Numbered from the stretch's first letter, positions 1 to 6,693 are shown. The stretch: DNA of 10,272 bases from Frankiales bacterium (GCA_025966295.1 JAOPVD010000186.1:1-10272); one strand, 5' to 3'. Notes: generated by a model from the sequence alone, not told the origin. Made by a program: numbers and translations.

Positions 1-1
1 C

Positions 2-1225
2 AAGCTGCACCGGGCCGGCATCGGCGTCCTCGTCGACTGGGTGCCCGCGCACTTCCCCAAGGACGAGTTCGCCCTCGCCCGGTTCGACGGGACGCCCCTC
101 TACGAACACGCCGACCCGCGGCGCGGCGAGCAGATGGACTGGGGCACCTACGTCTTCGACTTCGGCCGCAACGAAGTGCGCAACTTCCTCGTCGCCAACG
201 CGGTCTACTGGCTCGAGGAGTTCCACATCGACGGCCTGCGCGTCGACGCGGTCGCCTCGATGCTCTACCTGGACTACTCCCGCGAAGAGGGGCAGTGGGA
301 GCCCAACCAGTACGGCGGCCGCGAGAACCTCGACGCAGTGGCGTTCCTGCAGGAGATGAACGCGGTCGTCTACCGCCGGGTGCCGTCGGCCGTCACCATC
401 GCCGAGGAGAGCACCTCCTGGCCGGGCGTCTCGCGGCCGACCCACCTCGGCGGGCTGGGCTTCGGCTTCAAGTGGAACATGGGCTGGATGCACGACTCGC
501 TCGACTACGTGTCGAAGGAGCCGGTCTACCGCGGCTACCACCACCACCAGATGACGTTCTCGATGGTCTACGCCTACTCCGAGAACTACGTGCTGCCGAT
601 CAGCCACGACGAGGTCGTGCACGGCAAGGGCTCGCTGCTGCGCAAGATGCCCGGGGACCGCTGGCAGCAGCTCGCCAACGTCCGGGCCTACCTGGCGTTC
701 ATGTGGGCCCACCCCGGCAAGCAGCTGCTGTTCATGGGTTCGGAGTTCGCGCAGGAGTCGGAGTGGAGCGAGAGCCGCTCGCTCGACTGGTGGCTGTTGG
801 ACCTGCCCGACCACCGCGGCGCCGCCCTGCTCGTCAAGGAGCTCAACGCGGTCTACAAGGCCACGCCCGCGCTCTGGACGCAGGACACCGACCCGGCCGG
901 GTTCGCCTGGATCGACGCCAACGACGCGACCGGCAACGTCTTCTCCTTCCTGCGCTTCGGCAGTGACGGCTCGGCGCTGGCCTGCGTCAGCAACTTCGCC
1001 GGCATGCCGCACGAGGGCTACCGGATCGGGCTGCCGTGGGCCGGCGAGTGGACCGAGGCCCTCAACACCGACGCGGACATCTACGCCGGCAGCGGCGTCG
1101 GCAACGGCGGCGCGGTGACCGCCGCGGAGCAGGGCTGGCACGGCCAGCCGGCGTCGGCGGTGCTGCGCGTGCCGCCGCTCGGCAGCCTGTGGCTCACCTC
1201 CCCCGGCCCGCAGAAAGCCACCTAG
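2..1225 (+). CDS. glgB: 1,4-alpha-glucan branching enzyme GlgB, C-terminal part (5' end outside window)
   Basis: Cleaves an alpha-1,4-glucan chain and re-attaches it by an alpha-1,6 link, making the branches of glycogen in the cytoplasm. The frame is open from base 2 and ends at TAG, giving the last 407 residues; family members are about 730 residues, so roughly 320 N-terminal residues lie outside the window. Seen directly: VDWVPAHFPKD right at the edge (GH13 region I). The RVDAVASM motif holds the nucleophile Asp at bases 245-247. The AEES motif holds the acid/base Glu at 404-406. The ISHDEV motif has its Asp at 608-610. All three GH13 catalytic carboxylates are therefore present. The C-terminal beta domain runs through a conserved SNF stretch to the stop. 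The next gene on the same strand starts 88 bases later. Identification is secure; a GTG at 41 is inside the conserved region and is not the start. Confidence 0.97.
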   Translation, partial: KLHRAGIGVLVDWVPAHFPKDEFALARFDGTPLYEHADPRRGEQMDWGTYVFDFGRNEVRNFLVANAVYWLEEFHIDGLRVDAVASMLYLDYSREEGQWEPNQYGGRENLDAVAFLQEMNAVVYRRVPSAVTIAEESTSWPGVSRPTHLGGLGFGFKWNMGWMHDSLDYVSKEPVYRGYHHHQMTFSMVYAYSENYVLPISHDEVVHGKGSLLRKMPGDRWQQLANVRAYLAFMWAHPGKQLLFMGSEFAQESEWSESRSLDWWLLDLPDHRGAALLVKELNAVYKATPALWTQDTDPAGFAWIDANDATGNVFSFLRFGSDGSALACVSNFAGMPHEGYRIGLPWAGEWTEALNTDADIYAGSGVGNGGAVTAAEQGWHGQPASAVLRVPPLGSLWLTSPGPQKAT

Positions 1226-1292
1226 CCCAGGCAGGATCACGCGCCCCCACGGCGAATGACGGACGCACGGGCCGTCCGCGGGAACGTGGCGG

Positions 1293-1308
1293 CCCCCGAC
1301 AGGGGGGA
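1293..1308 (+). promoter_or_regulatory. Shine-Dalgarno sequence inside a small GC hairpin
   Basis: AGGGGGGA (1301-1308) is a strong Shine-Dalgarno sequence 5 bases before the GTG at 1314, and it decides that start. The five C residues at 1293-1297 can pair with the G run at 1302-1306 around a GACA loop, which would bury the ribosome site. The hairpin is seen in sequence; any regulatory role is inference. Confidence 0.5.
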
Positions 1309-1313
1309 CTGCG

Positions 1314-4300
1314 GTGAACCTGCGACGTCGTGTGCTGGGCGTGCTCATGGTGGCCAGCCTGGGGGCCGGGCTGGTCTCCGCCCAGGCCGGAGACAAGGGG
1401 TCGTCGAGCACGGCCCACGCCGACCTGGTCCGCGAGCTGACCGAGATCTGCGCGCACGCCGCCCGCGGCACCTACGGCATGCCCGGGCACTTCTGCGACT
1501 CGCCGGCCACGCTCTTCCAGCAGATCGTCGGCGAGTCGGCCGACCGGATGGCCTCGGAGGCGCAGCGCGCCGCCGTCCAGACCGCCCCCAGCGGCACCAC
1601 CCCGCCGCACGCCCTGGCTACCGCGATCGCACAGCGCGACCGCCTCGCCAGCCGCGGTTCGGCCCCCGAGGACAGCCACCGCTGGACCCGCAACGGCATC
1701 GGCCCGCTGCAGGCCGCCGACCCCGGCTACACCGGCGTCAACGGCCTCGGCCTGGTGGAGCTGGCCGGCCGGGTGACCGACTTCGCCTACGACAGCAAGC
1801 ACCGGGTCGTCTACGCCTCGGTCGCCACCGGCGGCCTGTTCCGCTCGAACGACGCCGGCGGGCACTGGACCTCGATCGGCGAGAACCTGCCGACCCAGCT
1901 CATCGGCTCGGTCGGGTACACGCCGGCCGACGGCGGCACCGTGGTGGTCGTGACCGGTGACGGCTCGTTCGGCCGGTACAGCCTGGAAGGCGCGGGCGTC
2001 TACCGCAGCAACGACAACGGCCGCACCTGGCGGCGGGCCGCGGGCGCGCCGTCCGACGCGTTCGGCTTCAAGGTGGCCGTCGACGAGAGCAACCCCAAGG
2101 TCGTCTACGCCGCCACCGGGGCGGGGCTGTTCCGCTCCGACGACGCCGCCAAGTCCTTCCGCAACGTGGCGCTGCCGACCGGTGCCTGCGCCGGCAAGTC
2201 CAACCGCACCAAGGGCTGCCTGCTGGCCAACGTCGTGACCGACGTCGTGGTCCAGACCCCCGGCGGCACCACCGGCGCCAAGGGCGGCCGGGTGCTCGCC
2301 GCCGTCGGCTGGCGCAACGGCCAGTCCAAGAACCCCGACGGCACGGTGCAGTCGCCCAACAACGGCCTGTACACCTCCACCACCGGCAAGGCCGGCACGT
2401 TCGCGCGGCTGTCCGCCCCGGGCTTCACCCTGCAGGACCACATCGGGCGCGTCGAGCTGGGCCCGACGATCGGCCCCGCACAGAACCACGACTACGTCTA
2501 CGCGCTGGTCCAGAACGCCAAGCAGACCCAGGCCGGCGGCAACCCGTCCATCCCGCTGGACCAGGCCTCCCCCGTCAACGACCAGCTCAACAGCACCGCC
2601 AGGGCCGTCGGCAGCCTCGACGGCATCTACGTCTCGTCGGACTTCGGCCAGAGCTGGGTGAAGATGGCCGACGGCATGGAGCTCGCCGCGCCCACCACCG
2701 GCTCGGCGCTGGCGGTCACCGGACCGGCGCTCGCCGGCTACGGCGCGGGCGTGCAGGCCTGGTACAACCAGTTCATCAAGCCCGACCCGACCCGGCAGGT
2801 CGGCGGCGTCCCGACCCGGCTCCTGTTCGGCCTCGAGGAGGTCTGGGAGAACGAGGAGATCAACACCCCCCAGGCCGGCCCGTCGTCGTTCCGGGTCGTG
2901 GGCCGCTACTTCAGCGGCCGGACCTGCCTGTTCCTCGACCTGCTGCCGGCCTGCCCCACCAACCGCACCGAGGCGCTGGACCAGACCACCACCACGCACC
3001 CCGACCAGCACGCGGTGCTGTTCCTCCCGGACGGCGAGGGCGGCGTGCGGGTGCTCGTCGGCAACGACGGCGGCGTCTACTCCCAGGCCGTCAACCGCAG
3101 CCAGGACTTCGCCAACGCCCGCTGGGGCAAGGGCCACAACAAGGGCCTGACGACCATCTCGCCGTACAACGTGGCGCGCGCCAAGGACGGCACGATCTGG
3201 ATGGGCCTGCAGGACAACGGAACCGCCAAGATCACCGACGTCCGCAACAGCAAGGGCAAGCTCGTCCACCGGCAGCGGATGATCGAGACGCTCGGCGGTG
3301 ACGGCTTCTTCGTCGGCGTCGACCCCGACAACTCCAAGCTGGCGTACGGCGAGTACGTCGGCGGCGCGATGTCGGGCACGACCGACGGCGGCCTGACCTG
3401 GAACGGCATGGCGCCGCCCATCACGCACGGGCAGTTCTCCACGCCGTTCGCAATCGACCCGCTGGACCCGCAGCACCTGATCATCGCCGGCCGCGAGGTG
3501 GTGGAGTCCGGCTCCGGGCCGGGCACCGGCACCGACGACTGGGCGCAGGTCTTCGACCTGGGCACCGCCCGGCACCCGGGCAGCGCCTCGGCGGAGGAGA
3601 CCGCGGACGACTCCGCGAACTCCCAGACCGCGATCGACCTGCACGGTGCGAGCGCCTACGTCGGCTACTGCGGCGTCTGCGACGTGCTGGAGGACAAGCG
3701 ACCGTTCCGCAGCGGCCTCGCGACCAACGTCGGCGGCAAGGGCAGCCCCAAGCGGTACAGCAAGTCCGGCTGGCACATCGCGGCGGCCAAGGGCCTGCCC
3801 GAGCGGTACATCACCTCGGTCGCGATGGACCGTGCGGACCCGCGGGTGGTGTACGTGACGCTGGGCGGCTACAGCCGGCGCTGGACGCCGCCGGGCAGCC
3901 TCAGCGGCCAGGGCGACGGCGGCGGCCACCTGTACAAGTCGGTGGACGCGGGCGAGCACTTCTTCGACATCTCGGCCGACCTGCCGGACGCGCCGGCCAA
4001 CTGGGTGTCGCTGCGCGGCTCCCAGGTGCTCGTCGCCACCGACATCGGGGTGTTCGCCTCCCGTCCCGCTGCCGCCTGCGGCACGGCCTCGGCCCGCCGC
4101 TGCGCCGGCTTCGAGGTGCTCGGCAAGGGCCTGCCGGCCGCCCCGGTCGCCTCGATGCAGGTCGCGCCGTGGGACCCCAACGTGCTGACGGTCGCCTCCT
4201 TCGGCCGCGGTGCCTACACCTACCGCTTCGGGCCGTCCGCGGCGCCGAGCAAGCCGGTCGCCCCGCTGCCCGCGCCGAAGTTCCTCGGCAAGCGGCTGGG

Positions 4301-4748
4301 CCTCTACGGCTTCGAGGCCGGGGCCGACGGCTGGACCGCCGTGTCGAGCGACCCGCTCGGGTCCTGGCGACGGGCCGCGCCCGGGCACGCTTCCTCGCAG
4401 AGCTTCCAGGTGGTGCCCTACAGCAACGAGGCCTCGGTCGCGCTCCGCTCCCCGGCCCTGAAGCTGCCGGCCCGCAGCACCGTCGAGGTGTCGTGGTGGA
4501 AGACCCAGGACACCGAGCCGTGCTGCGACGGCCTGACGCTGGACTGGTCCAGCGACGGGTACGTCTGGCACACGGTCAGCACCAAGACCGAGCAGAACAA
4601 GGGCTACCCGGACTTCAGCAAGGACTCGGTCCGGTTCGTGGCCCCGGCCGGCACGCTGCTGTTGCGGTTCCGGCTCACCAGCGACGCCCTCATCGCCAGC
4701 CCGCCCTACACCGGGGTGCGGCTGGACGACATCGAGGTCCGCCGCTAG
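1314..4748 (+). CDS. Large secreted BNR/VPS10-like beta-propeller protein with C-terminal jelly-roll-like domain
   Basis: An 1144-residue exported protein of unknown substrate. The GTG start has a strong Shine-Dalgarno sequence. A signal peptide covers residues 1-25: Arg-rich start, hydrophobic core, and a cleavage-like VSAQA. Residues about 35-125 look helical and hold C46 and C61. A beta-propeller follows (about 126-972) with Asp-box repeats: SNDAGGHW (178-185), SNDNGRTW (232-239), degenerate SDDAAKSF (275-282), SSDFGQSW (441-448), TTDGGLTW (689-696), degenerate SVDAGEHF (876-883). GLQDNGT (631-637) and GGDGFFVGVDPDN (661-673) resemble VPS10/GH74-like propellers. A Pro-rich linker (about 973-990) leads to a C-terminal domain (about 995-1144) resembling the jelly-roll of immune inhibitor A-type proteins. 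I see no sialidase FRIP motif, sortase signal or membrane anchor, so release from the cell is likely and true sialidase activity unlikely. All 12 cysteines fall in six close pairs, as expected of an oxidised extracellular protein. Automated pipelines might call it exo-alpha-sialidase; a glycosidase or adhesive role is open. Confidence 0.88.
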   Translation: MNLRRRVLGVLMVASLGAGLVSAQAGDKGSSSTAHADLVRELTEICAHAARGTYGMPGHFCDSPATLFQQIVGESADRMASEAQRAAVQTAPSGTTPPHALATAIAQRDRLASRGSAPEDSHRWTRNGIGPLQAADPGYTGVNGLGLVELAGRVTDFAYDSKHRVVYASVATGGLFRSNDAGGHWTSIGENLPTQLIGSVGYTPADGGTVVVVTGDGSFGRYSLEGAGVYRSNDNGRTWRRAAGAPSDAFGFKVAVDESNPKVVYAATGAGLFRSDDAAKSFRNVALPTGACAGKSNRTKGCLLANVVTDVVVQTPGGTTGAKGGRVLAAVGWRNGQSKNPDGTVQSPNNGLYTSTTGKAGTFARLSAPGFTLQDHIGRVELGPTIGPAQNHDYVYALVQNAKQTQAGGNPSIPLDQASPVNDQLNSTARAVGSLDGIYVSSDFGQSWVKMADGMELAAPTTGSALAVTGPALAGYGAGVQAWYNQFIKPDPTRQVGGVPTRLLFGLEEVWENEEINTPQAGPSSFRVVGRYFSGRTCLFLDLLPACPTNRTEALDQTTTTHPDQHAVLFLPDGEGGVRVLVGNDGGVYSQAVNRSQDFANARWGKGHNKGLTTISPYNVARAKDGTIWMGLQDNGTAKITDVRNSKGKLVHRQRMIETLGGDGFFVGVDPDNSKLAYGEYVGGAMSGTTDGGLTWNGMAPPITHGQFSTPFAIDPLDPQHLIIAGREVVESGSGPGTGTDDWAQVFDLGTARHPGSASAEETADDSANSQTAIDLHGASAYVGYCGVCDVLEDKRPFRSGLATNVGGKGSPKRYSKSGWHIAAAKGLPERYITSVAMDRADPRVVYVTLGGYSRRWTPPGSLSGQGDGGGHLYKSVDAGEHFFDISADLPDAPANWVSLRGSQVLVATDIGVFASRPAAACGTASARRCAGFEVLGKGLPAAPVASMQVAPWDPNVLTVASFGRGAYTYRFGPSAAPSKPVAPLPAPKFLGKRLGLYGFEAGADGWTAVSSDPLGSWRRAAPGHASSQSFQVVPYSNEASVALRSPALKLPARSTVEVSWWKTQDTEPCCDGLTLDWSSDGYVWHTVSTKTEQNKGYPDFSKDSVRFVAPAGTLLLRFRLTSDALIASPPYTGVRLDDIEVRR

Positions 4749-4774
4749 CCAGCCCAGCACGACTGCACACGACA

Positions 4775-4801
4775 GGGCCCGTCAGGGCCTCAGCCGGGCC
4801 C
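4775..4801 (+). terminator. Stem-loop after the propeller gene
   Basis: GGGCCCG (4775-4781) and CGGGCCC (4795-4801) form a perfect 7-bp GC stem with a 13-base loop, 27 bases after the stop of the propeller gene. No T-run follows, which is common for actinobacterial hairpin terminators. It lies between convergent genes, where a terminator is expected. Confidence 0.5.
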
Positions 4802-4847
4802 GGCACACGCTCACCTGCGGCTGCGCCTGCGCCGGTCGGGTGCAGTT

Positions 4848-4880
4848 CTGCTGGCGAGGGACCACCCCTGGGGGCAGCAG
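4848..4880 (-). terminator. Stem-loop directly after the PPOX-fold gene
   Basis: CTGCTG (4848-4853) and CAGCAG (4875-4880) are inverted repeats with a GC-rich interior that can add a GGG/CCC pairing. On the minus strand the hairpin begins at the base after the TGA stop (4883-4881). There is no T-run. The position supports a terminator; the short stem keeps confidence modest. Confidence 0.4.
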
Positions 4881-5378
4881 TCAGGCGGAGGGGGCGGTGG
4901 AGCCGCCGAGCGGCATCGGGTCCAGGCCGAGCTTGCGGTGGTCCCAGGAGCGGACCCGCTCGACGTCGAGCCGGACCGCGACCCGCTTGTGCAGCATCAG
5001 CTCAACGAACGGCTTCATCTCGTCGGTGTAGGGCCCGGTGTAGCGCTCCCACACGCTGACGCCGACCGCCCAGAGCGCGTCCGGGTCGTCCACCACGACG
5101 GCCCGACCCTCGAGCGCGACGCCCCGCAGCGCGTCGTAGGTGTGGCCGTCCTCGATGAGCACGGTGGCGCGGGGATCGCGCCGCAGGTTGGCGGCCTTCT
5201 GCGACTTGGCCTTGGTCTCGAACCACAGCTCGCCGTCGATCAGGGCGTACCACATGGCCACCAGGTGCGGCTGCCCCTCCGGCCCGACCGTCGCCAACGT
5301 GGCCGTGCGCTGCTGGGCGATGAAGGCCGCCACCTGCTCGCCCGTCATCGCGATCTGGGCGCGCTGCTTGCCGGCCAT
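4881..5378 (-). CDS. PPOX/FDOR split-barrel family protein (pyridoxamine 5'-phosphate oxidase fold)
   Basis: A 165-residue protein of the PPOX-like split-beta-barrel superfamily, whose members bind FMN, F420 or heme; the sequence alone does not settle which. Conserved features: TATLATVGPEGQPHLVAMWY (residues 25-44), the first barrel strands of this fold; LWFETKAKSQKAANLRRDPR (51-70), typical of the cofactor-phosphate binding region (Lys, Asn-Leu-Arg-Arg-Asp-Pro); and a later LEGRAVVVDDPD strand. The length fits single-domain family members. The start chosen is the ATG at 5378, because GGGAGAG sits 8 bases upstream on the minus strand. An in-frame ATG at 5411 would fall in the putative -10 box and lacks such a site. 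It follows the thioredoxin-like gene 67 bases later on the same strand, with a likely promoter and palindrome between them, so it is probably transcribed on its own at least in part. Actinobacterial relatives include F420-dependent reductases; an F420 role is inference. Confidence 0.88.
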   Translation of the reverse strand: MAGKQRAQIAMTGEQVAAFIAQQRTATLATVGPEGQPHLVAMWYALIDGELWFETKAKSQKAANLRRDPRATVLIEDGHTYDALRGVALEGRAVVVDDPDALWAVGVSVWERYTGPYTDEMKPFVELMLHKRVAVRLDVERVRSWDHRKLGLDPMPLGGSTAPSA

Positions 5379-5409
5379 CAGTCGTGCTCTCCCGTCAACG
5401 GCATGCGGC

Positions 5410-5432
5410 ACCGTAACAGGAACGCGTTCTAG
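5410..5432 (-). promoter_or_regulatory. Putative promoter with KstR-like palindromic operator
   Basis: On the minus strand a TACGGT -10-like box (5415-5410) lies about 32 bases before the ATG at 5378. GAACGCGTTC (5420-5429), a perfect 10-bp palindrome, sits just upstream, in the space between this box and where a -35 would lie. Read as TAGAACGCGTTCCT (5431-5418) it fits the published KstR pattern TnnAACnnGTTnnA except for the last base. No good -35 is visible. Operator function is inference. Confidence 0.4.
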
Positions 5433-5445
5433 GCGGCAGGAGGCG

Positions 5446-6342
5446 TCAGTACAGCGCGTTGGACAGCGCCCGGCGCCCGTTGACGATCCGCTCGTCCTCG
5501 GGGTCGAGGACCGAGAACAGCTCGAGCAGGTGGCTGCGCGCCTGGTTCCGGTCGTCCCCGGCCGAGCGCTGCACGAAGGCGATGAGGCGGTCGATGGCCG
5601 GCTGGATCTGCTCGGTCAGGATCTCGACGTCGGCGGCGGCGGTCTGCTTGGCAACGTCGTCGGGCGCAGCCGCGGCCGCTGCCAGCACCTGCTCGGGGTC
5701 GAGGTCGACCGCGCGCTGCAGCAGCTGCGACCAGGCCTTGCCGAGCGTCGCCTCGGCGTCACCGGGCTTGCGCGCCAGCAGCGCGTCGTACGCGGCGACG
5801 GCGCCGGCGTAGTCCTCGGCGGCGAGGGCGTCCTCGGCGGCGACCAGCTCGGGGTCGACGGGGACCGGCCCCGGCGCCTCCTGCGACACCTCACCGTCCG
5901 GGCCGGGCAGGCCGGCCTGCCGGGCCGCATCCAGCACCTGCTCCAGGAACTGCCGCAGCTGCGCCTCCGGCAGCGCGCCCTGGAAGCCCGGCACCAGCCG
6001 GCCGCCGAGGGCGAGGAAGACGGCCGGGATCGACTGGATCTGGAGCTGGCCCGACAGCGCCTGGTTGGCGTCGACGTCGACCTTGGCCAGGACCCAGGAG
6101 CCCCCGCCCTCCTCGGCGAGCCGCTCGAGGATTGGGCTGAGCTGCTTGCACGGCCCGCACCAGTCGGCCCAGAAGTCGACGAGCACCGGCACCTGCAGCG
6201 AGCGGCGCAGGACCTTGTCCTCGAAGTCGGCCTCCGACACATCCATGACGTACGGGCTCGTACTGGTCGGGGCCGCGGCCGGCTTGGCCAGCCGCGACAG
6301 GTCGACGGCACCGGCGATGTTGAGGTCCGTGGGACGAGTCAT
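5446..6342 (-). CDS. Thioredoxin-domain/TPR protein, CnoX (YbbN)-like
   Basis: A 298-residue cytoplasmic protein with an N-terminal thioredoxin domain and a C-terminal TPR-like helical domain, the arrangement of CnoX/YbbN, a redox chaperone that protects proteins from oxidative and heat damage in E. coli. Seen: about 30 variable residues, then the thioredoxin fold (about 31-142) with active site WCGPC at 61-65, a buried-Asp strand VPVLVDFWAD just before it, and the cis-Pro in SIP at 104-106. A Pro-rich linker (about 144-164) is followed by helical repeats (about 165-298) with TPR-like stretches such as AAEDYAGAVAAYDALL. E. coli YbbN lacks the CxxC pair, whereas this protein keeps CGPC and should be able to do disulfide exchange. 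M. tuberculosis Rv1324 is, as I recall, the equivalent beside glgB. The ATG at 6342 is close to GAGG (only 1 base away), a poor ribosome site, so a leaderless start or another start is possible. Confidence 0.93.
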   Translation of the reverse strand: MTRPTDLNIAGAVDLSRLAKPAAAPTSTSPYVMDVSEADFEDKVLRRSLQVPVLVDFWADWCGPCKQLSPILERLAEEGGGSWVLAKVDVDANQALSGQLQIQSIPAVFLALGGRLVPGFQGALPEAQLRQFLEQVLDAARQAGLPGPDGEVSQEAPGPVPVDPELVAAEDALAAEDYAGAVAAYDALLARKPGDAEATLGKAWSQLLQRAVDLDPEQVLAAAAAAPDDVAKQTAAADVEILTEQIQPAIDRLIAFVQRSAGDDRNQARSHLLELFSVLDPEDERIVNGRRALSNALY

Positions 6343-6378
6343 GCCTCAAGTGAACAGCACCACCGGGCCGCAACGCGA

Positions 6379-6414
6379 CGCAGCCACCGGCACCCGAGGG
6401 CGCCGGTGGCTGCG
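6379..6414 (-). terminator. Strong hairpin terminator after the small secreted peptide gene
   Basis: CGCAGCCACCGGC (6379-6391) and GCCGGTGGCTGCG (6402-6414) form a perfect 13-bp stem with a 10-base loop that can close further by CCC/GGG. On the minus strand it lies 26 bases after the peptide gene's stop and ahead of the thioredoxin-like gene, so it should separate their transcripts. There is no U-tract, as is usual in high-GC actinobacteria. Confidence 0.75.
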
Positions 6415-6439
6415 AGCGGTCAGACGGTGTGCTGGGTGC

Positions 6440-6583
6440 CTACGGCGCGCACTGGTCGATGACCTGCGCGGTGCCGTTCACGTTGATGTCTGCGTGGAGG
6501 CAGAGGCCGGCCGCGTTGGCGGGGGCGGCGAACGCCGCGGTCGCGCCGAGGACGAGGGCGGCGAGAGCAAGGGCACGCTTCAA
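6440..6583 (-). CDS. Small secreted two-cysteine peptide, 47 residues
   Basis: A short gene I do not recognise. It starts at TTG (6583-6581) with GGAGGT (6595-6590) exactly 6 bases upstream, one of the best ribosome sites in the window, and ends at TAG (6442-6440). The product begins MKRALALAALVLGATAAFA, a classic signal peptide: two basic residues, an Ala/Leu core, and ANA at 22-24 before a likely cleavage. The predicted mature peptide is about 23 residues (AGLCLHADINVNGTAQVIDQ, then CAP) with C28 and C45, which could close one disulfide loop. It is divergent from moaA and followed by a strong terminator, so it is a stand-alone unit. The match of ribosome site, signal peptide, stop and terminator argues for a real gene despite its size. 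Function unknown; MoaA next door is not a peptide-modifying radical SAM enzyme, so I do not read this as a RiPP precursor. Confidence 0.8.
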   Translation of the reverse strand: MKRALALAALVLGATAAFAAPANAAGLCLHADINVNGTAQVIDQCAP

Positions 6584-6599
6584 GGGTTTACCTCCGTGT

Positions 6600-6624
6600 A
6601 GACCGCCGGTCTGTTTGACCGGTC
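6600..6624. repeat. Two adjacent inverted repeats in the leader of the small peptide gene
   Basis: AGACCGCCGGTCT (6600-6612, palindrome around a central C) and GACCGGTC (6617-6624, perfect palindrome) share GACCG/CGGTC half-sites. The inner arms CCGGTC (6606-6611) and GACCGG (6617-6622) can also form a 6-bp hairpin with a 5-base loop. The block ends only 5 bases upstream of the small peptide gene's GGAGGT. It could be a repressor operator or an RNA hairpin controlling translation; the sequence does not decide between them. Confidence 0.45.
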
Positions 6625-6664
6625 GTCTTTTCCAACGCGGGCCCGGCTGTGACCTCGCGCACCA

Positions 6665-6693
6665 TTTTCATGATCTTTTGGGGGCCCTACTGT
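6665..6693 (+). promoter_or_regulatory. Putative moaA promoter giving a leaderless mRNA
   Basis: TTTTCA (6665-6670) resembles a -35 box and TACTGT (6688-6693) fits the TAnnnT -10 pattern, with a 17-base spacer. Six bases after the -10 comes the GTG at 6700, so transcription would begin on or beside the start codon. The AT-rich stretch stands out from its surroundings. Leaderless mRNAs are common in actinobacteria; the exact transcription start is inference. Confidence 0.5.

Noticed and set aside
1260..1278. Six-bp stem (CGGACG/CGTCCG) as a glgB terminator
   Set aside because: The stem is short, has a 7-base loop and no T-run, and such stems are expected by chance in DNA this GC-rich.
1194..4760. 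A 1188-codon open frame on the minus strand opposite the propeller gene
   Set aside because: The product is Arg/Val/Gly/Ala/His-rich low-complexity sequence with no recognisable domain. It is an antisense shadow produced by strong GC bias at third codon positions of the real + strand gene.
5379..5411. Eleven-residue N-terminal extension of the PPOX-fold protein from ATG 5411
   Set aside because: It lies on the probable -10 box. The ATG at 5378 has GGGAGAG at good spacing and begins nearer to the conserved fold.
5140..6462. A 440-codon + strand open frame opposite the thioredoxin-like gene
   Set aside because: It is antisense to a clear CGPC thioredoxin-TPR gene, with no domain and shadow-like composition.
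6606..6628. Rho-independent terminator on the + strand (CCGGTC/GACCGG stem followed shortly by TTTT)
   Set aside because: No + strand gene lies upstream for it to terminate; the nearest genes on that side are all on the minus strand. The symmetry fits a leader element of the small peptide gene better.
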